Assembly (NCBI RefSeq): GCF_030656345.1
Contig: NZ_JAUSNR010000012.1
Span: forward strand, 1 to 64,000
Length of the DNA stretch: 64,000 nucleotides
Direction of reading: 5' to 3'
DNA from: Pseudotabrizicola sp.
Lineage (GTDB): Bacteria > Pseudomonadota > Alphaproteobacteria > Rhodobacterales > Rhodobacteraceae
Shown here: positions 26,356 to 34,924 of the stretch, piece after piece
Layout of the letters: each line of letters opens with the position of its first letter
Numbering within the stretch: position 1 is the stretch's first letter
The notes under the pieces: generated by a model
The model's database searches: none
What the model was told of the DNA's origin: nothing
The model's input: the letters and a program-made list of their open reading frames with translations, nothing else
Translations under genes and position numbers: made by a program

Positions 26356-27333
26356 TCAGCTGCGGTCGGTTAGGCGGATATACAGGGCCGTGACCGCTAG
26401 AATGATCGCCCCGAACAGAATGCGCCGCCCGCCCTCTGGCATTTGCAAGAGCGTCAGCATCGTCGCCAGCACCGTCAGGATCAGCGCGCCCACAACTGTG
26501 CCGCCATAGCCGCCCCGCCCGCCGAAAATAGACGTGCCACCAATCACCGCCGCCGCCACCGATGGCAGATCCAGCGGCAGCGCAAGCGACAGCGATGCGG
26601 TTCTGACCATCCCCAGATACAACAGCCCGGTCAGCCCGGCGATGAACCCGGACAGCGCGTAAAGCGCCAGATGCACCTGCCACACCCGCACACCCGACAG
26701 GCGCGCCGCCTGTTCGTTCGCGCCGATCGCATACAGCAACCGCCCGAATCCGGTGCGGCGCTGGCCCCAGATCAGCAGGATGGCAAAGGGGATGAACACC
26801 ACCAGCGCATTGGGCAGCCCCCATGTGCGGCCGGTGCCCAGCCAGACAAACACCTCTGGAATCCGGGTGCCGGTCGAGATGAAATAGCGCTGATAGACCA
26901 GCAGACAGCCGGTCGCGATCAGCCCGGTGCCCAGCGTCATGATCAGCGGATGCACCCGGCAGAAGGCGACGCCGACGCCGTTGACCAGACCGGCGGTCAG
27001 GGCGCAGGCCAGGGCGATCAGAACCGCCTCGGGTGCGCCCAGCATTGGTGTCAGCGTGGCGGTGACAAAGGCGCTGATCGTGGCGACGGTGCCCACCGAC
27101 AGGTCGATGCCGCCGGTCAGCATCGTCAGCGTCTGGCAGGCCGCCAGCATGGCCAGCGGAATCGCAAACTTCATCGTGTTGCTGATCCAGCGCGGGTTGA
27201 GGATACCGGGCTGCATGGCCTCCAGAACTGCGACCAGCCCGACCAGCAGCCCGATCAGCGGGATCAGGGGGAAATCGACCATCAGACGGCCAAGGCGGGC
27301 CAATGGTGTGGGGGTTTCAGCCACCGTGGTCAT
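26356..27333 (-). CDS. Sugar ABC transporter permease (1 of 2)
   Basis: This is a 325-residue membrane permease of the ribose/inositol import class with about eight to ten hydrophobic helices. The family segments are LTGGIDLSVGTVATISAF (near residue 75) and VIGGTSIFGGRGGYGGTVVGA (near 260). It overlaps the preceding permease gene by 17 bases, implying coupled translation. Two different permeases with one double-domain ATPase suggest a heterodimeric channel. Confidence 0.88.
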   Translation of the reverse strand: MTTVAETPTPLARLGRLMVDFPLIPLIGLLVGLVAVLEAMQPGILNPRWISNTMKFAIPLAMLAACQTLTMLTGGIDLSVGTVATISAFVTATLTPMLGAPEAVLIALACALTAGLVNGVGVAFCRVHPLIMTLGTGLIATGCLLVYQRYFISTGTRIPEVFVWLGTGRTWGLPNALVVFIPFAILLIWGQRRTGFGRLLYAIGANEQAARLSGVRVWQVHLALYALSGFIAGLTGLLYLGMVRTASLSLALPLDLPSVAAAVIGGTSIFGGRGGYGGTVVGALILTVLATMLTLLQMPEGGRRILFGAIILAVTALYIRLTDRS

Positions 27334-28303
27334 GCCGTGCCCCCCGCATCGCCAGAACGCCGCCGAACATCACGACCACCACCATGATCGTGCCCTCAAC
27401 GATGGCAGACACATTCGGATCGACCGACAGCAATGTCAGATCCAGCCGCACCAGCCGCAGCACGAACACCGCAAGGATTGGCCCCAGAATGCCACCGCGA
27501 CCGCCACCCAGCACAACGCCGCCCAGAACAACCGCCGCGACCGAGGCCAGCAGATAGGGCCCCGGTATCGGCTCTCCAATGCCGGTGCCCATCGTCACCG
27601 ACAGCCCGCCAAGGGCGGCGAACAGGCCGCAAAGGGCATAGGCCGCCACCCGTGTCAGCCCCACCGGCACGCCAGAGCGGAAGGCGGCCAGCGGGTCAGA
27701 GCCGATGGCATAGAACATCAGCCCCAGCTTTGACCGCCGGACCGGGACCCAGATCACCGCTACGCAGACGACCAGAAACACCAGCCCCTTGGGCAGCCAT
27801 TGGGTCAGCACAGGCGGCACGCCGGGCAGGGTAACCCCGCCCACAATCAGGGCGCGCAGCCATGGGGCCGCCCCGCCGCCGGGCGCGTTCAGGATCAACA
27901 GGGCCACGCCCTGCCAGATGAACAGCATGGCCAGCGTCACCACAATGTCAGGCACCCGGGTGACGACGATCAGCGCGCCGTTGATCGCGCCCATCGTCAG
28001 CCCCAGCGCCAGCACGGCCAGAACCGCCAGCACCGATTGCCCGCCCGTCGCCCCGTCCATCAGCACGGCGGCTGTCACGCTGGCCACCGCCATCATCGCG
28101 GCAATCGACAGGTCAATCCCGCCCGCAATCACCACAACTGCCATGCCGACCGTGGCCAGCGCAAAGGGCAGTGCGGCGCGGGCCAGACTGTCGAGGCCGG
28201 ATATGCCGAAATCGGGCTGGATAAGCTTGGTCGAGATCAGCAACAGCACCAGCAGCACGCCAAGCCCGGCCGTCCACCCGTGTTTTCCGATCAGCCGGGT
28301 CAT
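27317..28303 (-). CDS. Sugar ABC transporter permease (2 of 2)
   Basis: This is a 328-residue permease of the same class as its downstream neighbour, with IAGGIDLSIAAMMAVASV (near residue 63) and VVLGGVVLGGGRGGILGPILA (near 255). It begins within the ATPase stop (ATGA overlap). It would form the membrane channel with the next gene product. There is no clue to the substrate beyond the operon. Confidence 0.88.
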   Translation of the reverse strand: MTRLIGKHGWTAGLGVLLVLLLISTKLIQPDFGISGLDSLARAALPFALATVGMAVVVIAGGIDLSIAAMMAVASVTAAVLMDGATGGQSVLAVLAVLALGLTMGAINGALIVVTRVPDIVVTLAMLFIWQGVALLILNAPGGGAAPWLRALIVGGVTLPGVPPVLTQWLPKGLVFLVVCVAVIWVPVRRSKLGLMFYAIGSDPLAAFRSGVPVGLTRVAAYALCGLFAALGGLSVTMGTGIGEPIPGPYLLASVAAVVLGGVVLGGGRGGILGPILAVFVLRLVRLDLTLLSVDPNVSAIVEGTIMVVVVMFGGVLAMRGARHDHGG

Positions 28304-29814
28304 GCCGGTGCGCCCTTTTGTTCGGTCAGACCGTAGGCGGCGCGCATCAGGGTGGGTTCATCGGCATCGGCGGCGTCGATCACATCGACCACCCGCCCGC
28401 CAAAGATCACCACCGCCCGGTCACAGGCCAGCCGCACCTCGGCCAGTTCTGATGTGTAGAACAACACTGCAGCGCCCTGATCGGCCAGATCGCGCACCAG
28501 CGCGTAGATCTGGCGCTTGGTGCGGATGTCGATGCCGCGGGTCGGATCGAACAGCAGCAGGGTTTCCACCCCCCGTGCGATCCAGCGGGCAATCGTGACC
28601 TTTTGCTGATTGCCGCCCGACAGCCGGCGCACCTCGCCCTGCGCCCTTGTGTCGATCTGCAACCTGTCTATGGCGGATGCAACCCGGGTCGCCTCGGCCC
28701 GCATCGGCACCGCGCCCCATGTGCTGACGCGGGCAAACAGCGGCAGCGCTATATTCTCCCGCACGGAACGTTGCATCAGCAGCGCATGGGCGCGGTCGCC
28801 GGGCACCAGTGTCAGACCGGCTGCGATGGCATCGGCCGGGTGGGAAAACACCATCGGCTTGCCGTCAACCTCGACTGTGCCGCCGGTGGGACGGCGGTTG
28901 CCGGCCAGAATGTCGAACACCTCATCCTGGCCCTGACCTTCCAGCGCGATCACGCCCAGCACCTCACCCCGTCGCAGATCGAACGACACATCTGTCAGCC
29001 GCTGCCCGGTTTGCAGGGCGCGGACGCGCAGGCGCGGGGTTTCGGGCGCGGCGGCGCACGATGGGGCAGGACGGTCTGCCGCTGCGGTGGCGATGGCATT
29101 GCCCAGCATCAGTTCGACAATCCGGTCTTCGATCCCGGGTTCAATGGGCAGATCGGCCACGGTCAGCCCGTCGCGCAGCACCGTCGCGCGGTCACAGATC
29201 GCAGCAATCTCGGTAAAGCGGTGCGAGATGTAGATGACCGCCCGCCCGGCATCTGCCTGCGCCCGTACCACCTTCAGAACCCTGTCCACCAGATCGGTCG
29301 GCAAGGCGGCGGTCATCTCATCCAGCAGCAGCACATCCGGCTCTGCCGCCAGGGCGCGGGCCAGATCAAGGATGCGCAGGCTGGCCAGCGGCAGCCGCCC
29401 GATCATCGCATCCAGCCGCAGACCGGCCAGCCCCAGTTCGGCGACCCAATGACGAAAAGGCTCCACCGGGGTGTCGCCAAGGCGCAGGTTGTCGGCGACC
29501 GACAGATCCGGGATCAGCGACGGTTCCTGATACACCGGCACCAGACCAGAGTGGCGCGCGCCGGCAGGCGAGGCGACGGTGCTGTCGCGCCCCTTGATGC
29601 GGACATGGCCGCTGTCAGGCTTCAGGGCGCCGGTCAGGATTTTCACAAAGGTGGATTTGCCTGCCCCGTTGGCCCCCATCAGCGCCACGATCTGCCCACG
29701 GTTCACCAGCAATGACGCATCGCGCAGGGCAACCACCGCGCCAAAGCGCCGGGCAATGCCGCGGGCATCAAGAACGGGCACAGGCCCTGTCGGGTCGGTC
29801 ATGAAATCTGTCAC
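28300..29814 (-). CDS. Sugar ABC transporter ATP-binding protein, two domains, atypical motifs
   Basis: This is a 504-residue double ATPase of the RbsA/MglA kind. Domain 1 has Walker A GANGAGKST, but the signature region reads LPLASLRILDLARAL instead of LSGGQ-like, and Walker B is followed by DEMTA instead of DEPTA. Domain 2 has a good signature (LSGGNQQKVTIAR), but its Walker B reads LLLFDPTRG, lacking the usual catalytic glutamate. Degenerate domains are known among sugar ATPases of this class. It is the fourth-last transport-related gene of the long operon, after the binding-protein gene and before two permeases. Confidence 0.87.
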   Translation of the reverse strand: MTDFMTDPTGPVPVLDARGIARRFGAVVALRDASLLVNRGQIVALMGANGAGKSTFVKILTGALKPDSGHVRIKGRDSTVASPAGARHSGLVPVYQEPSLIPDLSVADNLRLGDTPVEPFRHWVAELGLAGLRLDAMIGRLPLASLRILDLARALAAEPDVLLLDEMTAALPTDLVDRVLKVVRAQADAGRAVIYISHRFTEIAAICDRATVLRDGLTVADLPIEPGIEDRIVELMLGNAIATAAADRPAPSCAAAPETPRLRVRALQTGQRLTDVSFDLRRGEVLGVIALEGQGQDEVFDILAGNRRPTGGTVEVDGKPMVFSHPADAIAAGLTLVPGDRAHALLMQRSVRENIALPLFARVSTWGAVPMRAEATRVASAIDRLQIDTRAQGEVRRLSGGNQQKVTIARWIARGVETLLLFDPTRGIDIRTKRQIYALVRDLADQGAAVLFYTSELAEVRLACDRAVVIFGGRVVDVIDAADADEPTLMRAAYGLTEQKGAPA

Positions 29815-29831
29815 CTGATCAGGGAAGACAT

Positions 29832-29855
29832 GGCCCCCGGACAGCGCCGGGGGCC
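29832..29855 (-). repeat. Intercistronic stem-loop after the binding-protein gene
   Basis: GGCCCCCGG / CCGGGGGCC form a perfect 9-bp stem with a 6-base loop in the 63-base gap between the binding-protein stop and the ATPase start. It probably stabilises the binding-protein message and lowers downstream expression. Confidence 0.7.
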
Positions 29856-29877
29856 GGATAGGTTCAGGCGTGAAAGC

Positions 29878-30903
29878 TCATTCACCCGGGCCTTTGCAGG
29901 CGATGATCTGCTCGATGGTATAGGTGGTCCAGCCGGGGATAGAGACCGAAACCGGCCATTCCGGTGACAGGTCCGGGTTCTGGCCGCCTGCGATCAGGGC
30001 CTTGCCCTCTTCGCTGACATTGTCCCACAGGACCGGATCGACCAGCACAGTCTTTTCTGCCGGAACCTGACCATCGAGGATCTGCAACGCCAGTGCGACG
30101 CCCGCCCCACCGACCGAGCCGGGGTTGGTGACAGCGGCCCCTTGCAGCCCTTCGACGCTGACCAGCTGGTTCACAAAGCCTGCGTTGTCGGCCCCGACAA
30201 TCGGCACCAGCTCGGCACCGGATTCGACAAAGGCATCGACGATCACATTGTCGATGCCCGAGGTCCAGACGCCCTGAAACGGCAGGCCCGCTGCGATCAG
30301 ATCGTTGATCTGCTGCTTGCCCTGATCCTGCTGCCAGCCGGTGAACACTTCCTGCGCGATGGTGATGTCGGGGAATTCCGCCATCGCCCGTTTGAAGCCC
30401 TTGTCGCGGTCATTGTCGGCCCCGGCCCCGGCGGCACCGCGCATATAGACCACGGCCCCGGTTCCGCCCATCGTCTCGAACAGCCATTTTGCACCGATAT
30501 AGGCGTATTCTTCCTGATTGTTTGACAGGATATAGGCCGAAGGCTCTGTCACCGCCTGATCGACGGCCACCACCACAATCCCGGCATCCGTCGCCTCTTT
30601 GATCGCAGCGTTGATGCCATCGGCATTCGCGGGGTTGACCACGATGGCATTTACCCCGGCCTGAATCAGGTTGCGGATGTCTTCCTGCTGACCTGCCGCA
30701 TCAGTGTTGCGGTGCGCGATGTTCAGCGAGGCGACCTTGCCCGAAGACAACGCCTCTGCCTTCATCGCGCAGACCATCTCTTCGCGCCAGCCGTTGCCCT
30801 GAACGGTGTTTGAAATGCCGATCTTGTATCCGTCGGCCTGCGCCATTCCACCAAGGCCAAGGGCCATGGCCACAGAGGCGGTTCCCAGTAGCAGCTTTTT
30901 CAT
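29878..30903 (-). CDS. Periplasmic sugar-binding protein (ABC transporter)
   Basis: This is a 341-residue binding protein with signal peptide MKKLLLGTASVAMALGLGG (cleavage after AQA near residue 23). The mature RbsB-like domain includes YKIGISNTVQGNGWREEM and IQAGVNAIVVNPANADGIN. ATG 30903 follows GGAGG at a good distance, so the 13-residue upstream extension is rejected. It lies in the middle of the 13-gene operon between an isomerase gene and the transporter genes. In rhizobial rhizopine clusters the equivalent role is played by MocB; this similarity is of class, not proven specificity. Confidence 0.9.
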   Translation of the reverse strand: MKKLLLGTASVAMALGLGGMAQADGYKIGISNTVQGNGWREEMVCAMKAEALSSGKVASLNIAHRNTDAAGQQEDIRNLIQAGVNAIVVNPANADGINAAIKEATDAGIVVVAVDQAVTEPSAYILSNNQEEYAYIGAKWLFETMGGTGAVVYMRGAAGAGADNDRDKGFKRAMAEFPDITIAQEVFTGWQQDQGKQQINDLIAAGLPFQGVWTSGIDNVIVDAFVESGAELVPIVGADNAGFVNQLVSVEGLQGAAVTNPGSVGGAGVALALQILDGQVPAEKTVLVDPVLWDNVSEEGKALIAGGQNPDLSPEWPVSVSIPGWTTYTIEQIIACKGPGE

Positions 30904-30948
30904 CGGTGATCCTCCCAGATCGTTCAGTTCTGTCGTCTTCACTGTGCC

Positions 30949-31863
30949 TCAGGTCACAAAGGGGCGAAGCACATTTCCTGCCAGTCGGAAGCCGCGTTTG
31001 ATTGCGGCGTCTGATCCCTCAAAGTTGCGGTCTTCGTGTTCGATGATGACGGAGCCGTCGTAACCGGCATGGTAAAGCCCGGCAAAGAATTCCGCCCAGT
31101 TCACTTCCCCCAACCCCGGCATCCGTGGCACCTGCCAGCCCATCCCCGCTGACAGGATACCGTTTTCATACAATCCGTCACGATCAATCATCAGATCCTT
31201 GGCATGAACATGCACCATATGTGCGCCAAATTCACGGATGAACCTTGGCTGATCAATCATCTGCCAGACCAGATGGCTGGGATCGTAGTTCATGCCGACC
31301 GCATCGCCCCAGGTCTCGAAAATGCGCCGCCAGATTTTCGGCGCATAGGCGATGTTATGGCCGCCCGGCCATTCGTCGTGTGAAAAGATCATCGGGCAGT
31401 TTTCAAAGGCCAGCGTTACACCCGCATCGCGGGCCTGCGCGATGATCGGCGCGAAAATCCCGATCGCGCGGGTCCAGTTCTGATCAACGGTCAGCGCGCG
31501 GTCCCCGCCAAGAAAGGTGTTGACCACCGGCACCTGCATCATCGACGCGGCAACGATAACCCGTCCCAGATGGGCGATCACCGCGTCGCGGTGTGCCGCA
31601 TCGGCGTGCAGGGGGTTGGGATAGTAGCCCAGACCCGAAACTGTCAGCCCCTTGTCAGCCAGCATGGCCACAATCTCTGTGCCGCGTGCCGGGGTCATGT
31701 CTTCCACCGGCAGATGGGCTGTCCCTGCATAGCGCCGCTTTTCTCCACCCGCCGTGGGCCAGCTGGCGATTTCAAGGGCCTCAAACCCCTCGGCGGCAGC
31801 CCAATCGGCCACCTGGGCCAAGGTCTGATCGGCGAAAGGTGCGGTCAGTATGCCAAGTTTCAT
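30949..31863 (-). CDS. Sugar phosphate isomerase/epimerase family TIM barrel
   Basis: This is a 304-residue xylose-isomerase-like TIM barrel (IolE/IolI/MocC superfamily). The strands WAAAEGFEALEIASWP, VTLAFENCP, VGMNYDPSHL and MVHVHAKD carry the Glu/Asp/His metal-ligand pattern, with Glu near 150 and a final Glu in GSVIIEHEDRN. Such enzymes isomerise or dehydrate keto-sugars and keto-inositols. It lies 12 bases after a Gfo/Idh/MocA gene. It probably acts on the oxidised product of one of the dehydrogenases. Confidence 0.87.
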   Translation of the reverse strand: MKLGILTAPFADQTLAQVADWAAAEGFEALEIASWPTAGGEKRRYAGTAHLPVEDMTPARGTEIVAMLADKGLTVSGLGYYPNPLHADAAHRDAVIAHLGRVIVAASMMQVPVVNTFLGGDRALTVDQNWTRAIGIFAPIIAQARDAGVTLAFENCPMIFSHDEWPGGHNIAYAPKIWRRIFETWGDAVGMNYDPSHLVWQMIDQPRFIREFGAHMVHVHAKDLMIDRDGLYENGILSAGMGWQVPRMPGLGEVNWAEFFAGLYHAGYDGSVIIEHEDRNFEGSDAAIKRGFRLAGNVLRPFVT

Positions 31864-31875
31864 GCGGCGCTCTTT

Positions 31876-33045
31876 CTATGCATCCGGAATATCCACCCAC
31901 CGCCCGTCCTGCGCGCTTTTCAGCACGGCATCGCAGAACAGCATCTCGTAATGCCCGTCATCGAAACTGGCATAGCTTGACGCAGCCCCGCGTGCCCCAC
32001 GTTCTACATCGGCATAAACCTGCCGGAAGAATGCGTGGAACGTATCGGCAAACCCCTCTGAATGACCGCCGGGCAGGGTCGAGGCGGCTATGCCCATGGG
32101 GTTCATCATCGACGGGTCGCGCAGCATGATCTGGTTGGGTGCATCGCGGTGCCCGATCCACAGCTGTTCCGGCCGGTCGGCGTGCCACGCGGCCGAGGCG
32201 TCGGTGCCCGACATATCCCACCACAGCGTGCCCCTGTGCCCCCGGCTGATCTGGCTGGTGGACATCACGCCGCGCGCGCCATCCGGATAGCGCAGCAGGA
32301 TCATTGCCGCGTCATCGGTGTTGATCCGGCGCGGTTCAGTCCCGCCCTTTGCGGCAGAGAAGGTTTCGACCGGACCGGTCGGCTTTTGCCGGACCGGCAT
32401 AAAGGTGGCCAGTTCGGCAAACACCGCGCTGGCCCGCTGACCCGAGATAAAGCTGGTCAGATCGATCCAATGCGTGCCGATATCGCTGACCGAGCGCAGC
32501 GGGCCGCCCTCATCCGCCTCCAGCCGCCAGTTCCAGTCGGTGTCCTTTGCCAGCCAGTCCTGATGAAACTGGCCACTGATCAGGCGGATCTGCCCCAGCT
32601 CTCCCGCTGCCACCATGCCGCGCGCCTGCTGGTTCAGCGGGTAAAAGCGGGTGTTGTAGCAGACGGCGGCAATCTTGCCGCTGTTATGCGCCAGCGTCAC
32701 CATCTGCGCCGATTGGGCAGAGGTCATTGCCAGCGGCTTTTCGCAGATCACATGCTTTCCGGCGGACAGGATCTGCGTCACCTGATCGAAATGCGCGACA
32801 TTGGGCGAGGTGACATGCACCACCTGCACGAGCGGATCGGCCAGCAGCTCATCCAGCGAGCGGTATGCTTGCGCCACGCCAAGCGCCGCTGCCCGTTCGG
32901 CACCGCGTTCGGGGCTTGACCCCAGAACGCCAATGACCGGCACCCCAAGCCTGCGTAGTGCGCCAATGTGTACGGTTCCGATAAAGCCGGTGCCGACCAC
33001 CGCCGCCCCTGTTCGTGCCACATCATGCAATCGAGTATCCTCCAT
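31876..33045 (-). CDS. Gfo/Idh/MocA family oxidoreductase (3)
   Basis: This is a 389-residue dehydrogenase with Rossmann AAVVGTGFIGTVHIGAL (near residue 15), the catalytic EKPLAMT (near 99) and the typical DIGTHWIDL (near 185). It is longer than the other two paralogues, as in MviM-type members. ATG 33045 would overlap the SDR gene by 23 bases. A TTG at 33030 or GTG at 33021 is also possible, since a GGAGG inside the SDR end lies 8 bases before the TTG. It probably oxidises a ring hydroxyl of the imported compound. Confidence 0.88.
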   Translation of the reverse strand: MEDTRLHDVARTGAAVVGTGFIGTVHIGALRRLGVPVIGVLGSSPERGAERAAALGVAQAYRSLDELLADPLVQVVHVTSPNVAHFDQVTQILSAGKHVICEKPLAMTSAQSAQMVTLAHNSGKIAAVCYNTRFYPLNQQARGMVAAGELGQIRLISGQFHQDWLAKDTDWNWRLEADEGGPLRSVSDIGTHWIDLTSFISGQRASAVFAELATFMPVRQKPTGPVETFSAAKGGTEPRRINTDDAAMILLRYPDGARGVMSTSQISRGHRGTLWWDMSGTDASAAWHADRPEQLWIGHRDAPNQIMLRDPSMMNPMGIAASTLPGGHSEGFADTFHAFFRQVYADVERGARGAASSYASFDDGHYEMLFCDAVLKSAQDGRWVDIPDA

Positions 33046-33748
33046 CAATCGGCAGACAGGCCCCTGTCATGAACCCGGCAGCGGGCGAGGCCAGAAACAG
33101 CACCGGCCCCGCGATATCTTCTGCCTGACCCCAGCGGCCCATCGGTGTGCGCAGATTGACCGCCGCCACATGCGCGGGGTCGGTCCGGCTGCGTGCTGAT
33201 TGTTCCGTCACAACGAAGCCCGGCGCAACTGCATTGACGCGGATGCCATCGGCGGCCCAGGCAATGGCCAGCGATTTGGTCAGCTGAACCACGGCGGCCT
33301 TGCTGGCACCGTAAGCCGGGTTTCGCGGGCTGCCGAACATCGCATACATCGAGGCGATGTTGATCAGGACACCGGAGCGCGCCTTGAGATGCGGGTGAAA
33401 CGCTTCGGCCATCCGAAACGTGCCGTGCAGGTTCACATTCACCACATGCTCAAAAAACGCGGGGGCCATTTCTTCGCCCCGCGCGGTGATGGCGGCGCAG
33501 TTGACAAGGATGTCGAGCCGGTCCGTCGCCTCTGCCAGCGCCCGGACGGCACCTGCGTCGGTCACATCCAGCCGGGTATAGGCAAAGCGGCCCCGGTCTT
33601 CGGGGGCGGGTTCCGGTTCGGCACCCGTGATGGCGACGCTGGCCCCGGCGGTCTGGAACGCGCGGGCGATGGCGGCACCGATTCCGGCCCGGCTGGCCCC
33701 CACAACCAGCACCGAAGCGCCGGAAAAGTCGAAGTGCATGGGCATCAT
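33023..33748 (-). CDS. SDR family oxidoreductase (1)
   Basis: This is a 241-residue short-chain dehydrogenase. The N-terminal VVGASRAGIGAAIA is the cofactor motif, with NCAAITA (NAA-type) in the middle. The active site YGASKAA follows a serine segment (NIASMYAMFG). The C-terminus GGYSIA is typical. ATG 33748 follows GAAGGA; the upstream 12 residues of the open frame are rejected. It is the second of two SDR genes in the operon and overlaps the next gene. The substrate is not predictable. Confidence 0.88.
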   Translation of the reverse strand: MMPMHFDFSGASVLVVGASRAGIGAAIARAFQTAGASVAITGAEPEPAPEDRGRFAYTRLDVTDAGAVRALAEATDRLDILVNCAAITARGEEMAPAFFEHVVNVNLHGTFRMAEAFHPHLKARSGVLINIASMYAMFGSPRNPAYGASKAAVVQLTKSLAIAWAADGIRVNAVAPGFVVTEQSARSRTDPAHVAAVNLRTPMGRWGQAEDIAGPVLFLASPAAGFMTGACLPIDGGYSIA

Positions 33749-33807
33749 GATGGTCCTTCGGGGGGATGGACTGGTTGGGGACACAGGGGTTTTCCGGCTG
33801 ACATGGT

Positions 33808-34584
33808 TCAGATCGCCCCTGCCACACGCTGTTCAAAATCAATCACCGCCCCGCTCATCGGCGCGGACGCACCGCCCAGCAAAAACACCGCCAGTTTCGC
33901 GGTTTCCTCTGCTGTCACCAGCCGCCCCAGCGGCATCGCGGCCGCAGCCTGTGCTTGCCAGTCAGGCCCCTTGCCAAGGATCTCGGCCTGCATCCGGTGT
34001 TCAGCTTCGGTCGCGACCCAGCCCAGATTGATCGCGTTCACCCGGATGCGGTCGGCCATATGGGCATGGGCGGCATTGCGGGTCAGCGTGGCCATCGCGG
34101 CCTTTGACCCGGCATAGATTGCAAGGTCAGGGTGGCCGCAATGTGCGTGAAGCGACAGGATATTGACCACCGATCCTGCCGCGTCGCGCGCCAGCATATC
34201 GGCGATTGCGGCCTGCATCAGGAAGAATCCGGCCCGGGCGTTTACCGCAAACAGTTGATCCCAGATCGCGGCTGTGCCGGTGAGGACCGATCCGCGCGTG
34301 GTCAGCCCCGCTGCATTCACCAGACCGTCGATCCGGCCAAACCGGGCAACGGCGGCCTGCGCAATCCGCTGCGGGGCGGTGTCTTCGGCAAGATCGGCGG
34401 GCACGCAGCACATCTCGGTTGCGCCGACAAGCTCATCTGCCAGCCGCCCGCAGCCATCGGCGTGCCTGTCCGTCAGCACAAGGGCCCCCACGCCTTCGGC
34501 AGCCGCGCGGCGGGCGATGGCGGCACCGATGCCACTTGCGGCCCCGGTGACGATGATCACCTTGTCTGCCAGTTCCATTTTCAT
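33808..34584 (-). CDS. SDR family oxidoreductase (2)
   Basis: This is a 258-residue short-chain dehydrogenase with the cofactor motif VTGAASGIGAAIA (residues 12-24), LVNAAGLTT, the serine segment NILSLHAHCG and the catalytic YAGSKAA (Tyr-x3-Lys). It lies 16 bases after the Rieske ferredoxin gene and 59 bases before the second SDR gene. A dehydrogenase just downstream of an oxygenase often oxidises the exposed alcohol; here that is inference. Confidence 0.88.
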   Translation of the reverse strand: MKMELADKVIIVTGAASGIGAAIARRAAAEGVGALVLTDRHADGCGRLADELVGATEMCCVPADLAEDTAPQRIAQAAVARFGRIDGLVNAAGLTTRGSVLTGTAAIWDQLFAVNARAGFFLMQAAIADMLARDAAGSVVNILSLHAHCGHPDLAIYAGSKAAMATLTRNAAHAHMADRIRVNAINLGWVATEAEHRMQAEILGKGPDWQAQAAAAMPLGRLVTAEETAKLAVFLLGGASAPMSGAVIDFEQRVAGAI

Positions 34585-34600
34585 GCGCCCATCCCGGGCA

Positions 34601-34924
34601 TCACCTTGCCTCGCCGACGGCGATTTCGATCTGACCGTTCACCACCCGCGCCGGATAGGTCGCCAGCGCCACGCAGACCGGCGACCGCAACGGTGCCCCG
34701 GTCTTGTAGTTGAAGCGCCCGTTGTGCTTGGGGCATTCGATGGTGTCGTCGATCACCAGACCATCAGCCAGATGCACCTTTTCATGGGTGCAAAGCCCGT
34801 CGGTCGCAAACACTTCCCCCGCCGCTGACCGGTAGACCGCATAGGTCTGACCGGCGTGGTCAAAGCGGATCACGTCTTCGGGGTCGATATCATCTTCGGC
34901 GCAGACGGCTACCCAGTCGCTCAT
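34601..34924 (-). CDS. mocE: MocE family Rieske [2Fe-2S] ferredoxin
   Basis: This 107-residue protein is a stand-alone Rieske domain. Its cluster ligands are Cys45 and His47 (CTHEKVHLADG) and Cys64 and His67 (CPKHNGRF). The sequence reads like the MocE ferredoxins of rhizobial rhizopine catabolism, which supply electrons to the MocD oxygenase. Its ATG overlaps the stop of the MocD-like gene (ATGA), supporting a functional pair. No ferredoxin reductase gene (mocF) lies in the operon, so the electron source is elsewhere. Confidence 0.9.
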   Translation of the reverse strand: MSDWVAVCAEDDIDPEDVIRFDHAGQTYAVYRSAAGEVFATDGLCTHEKVHLADGLVIDDTIECPKHNGRFNYKTGAPLRSPVCVALATYPARVVNGQIEIAVGEAR

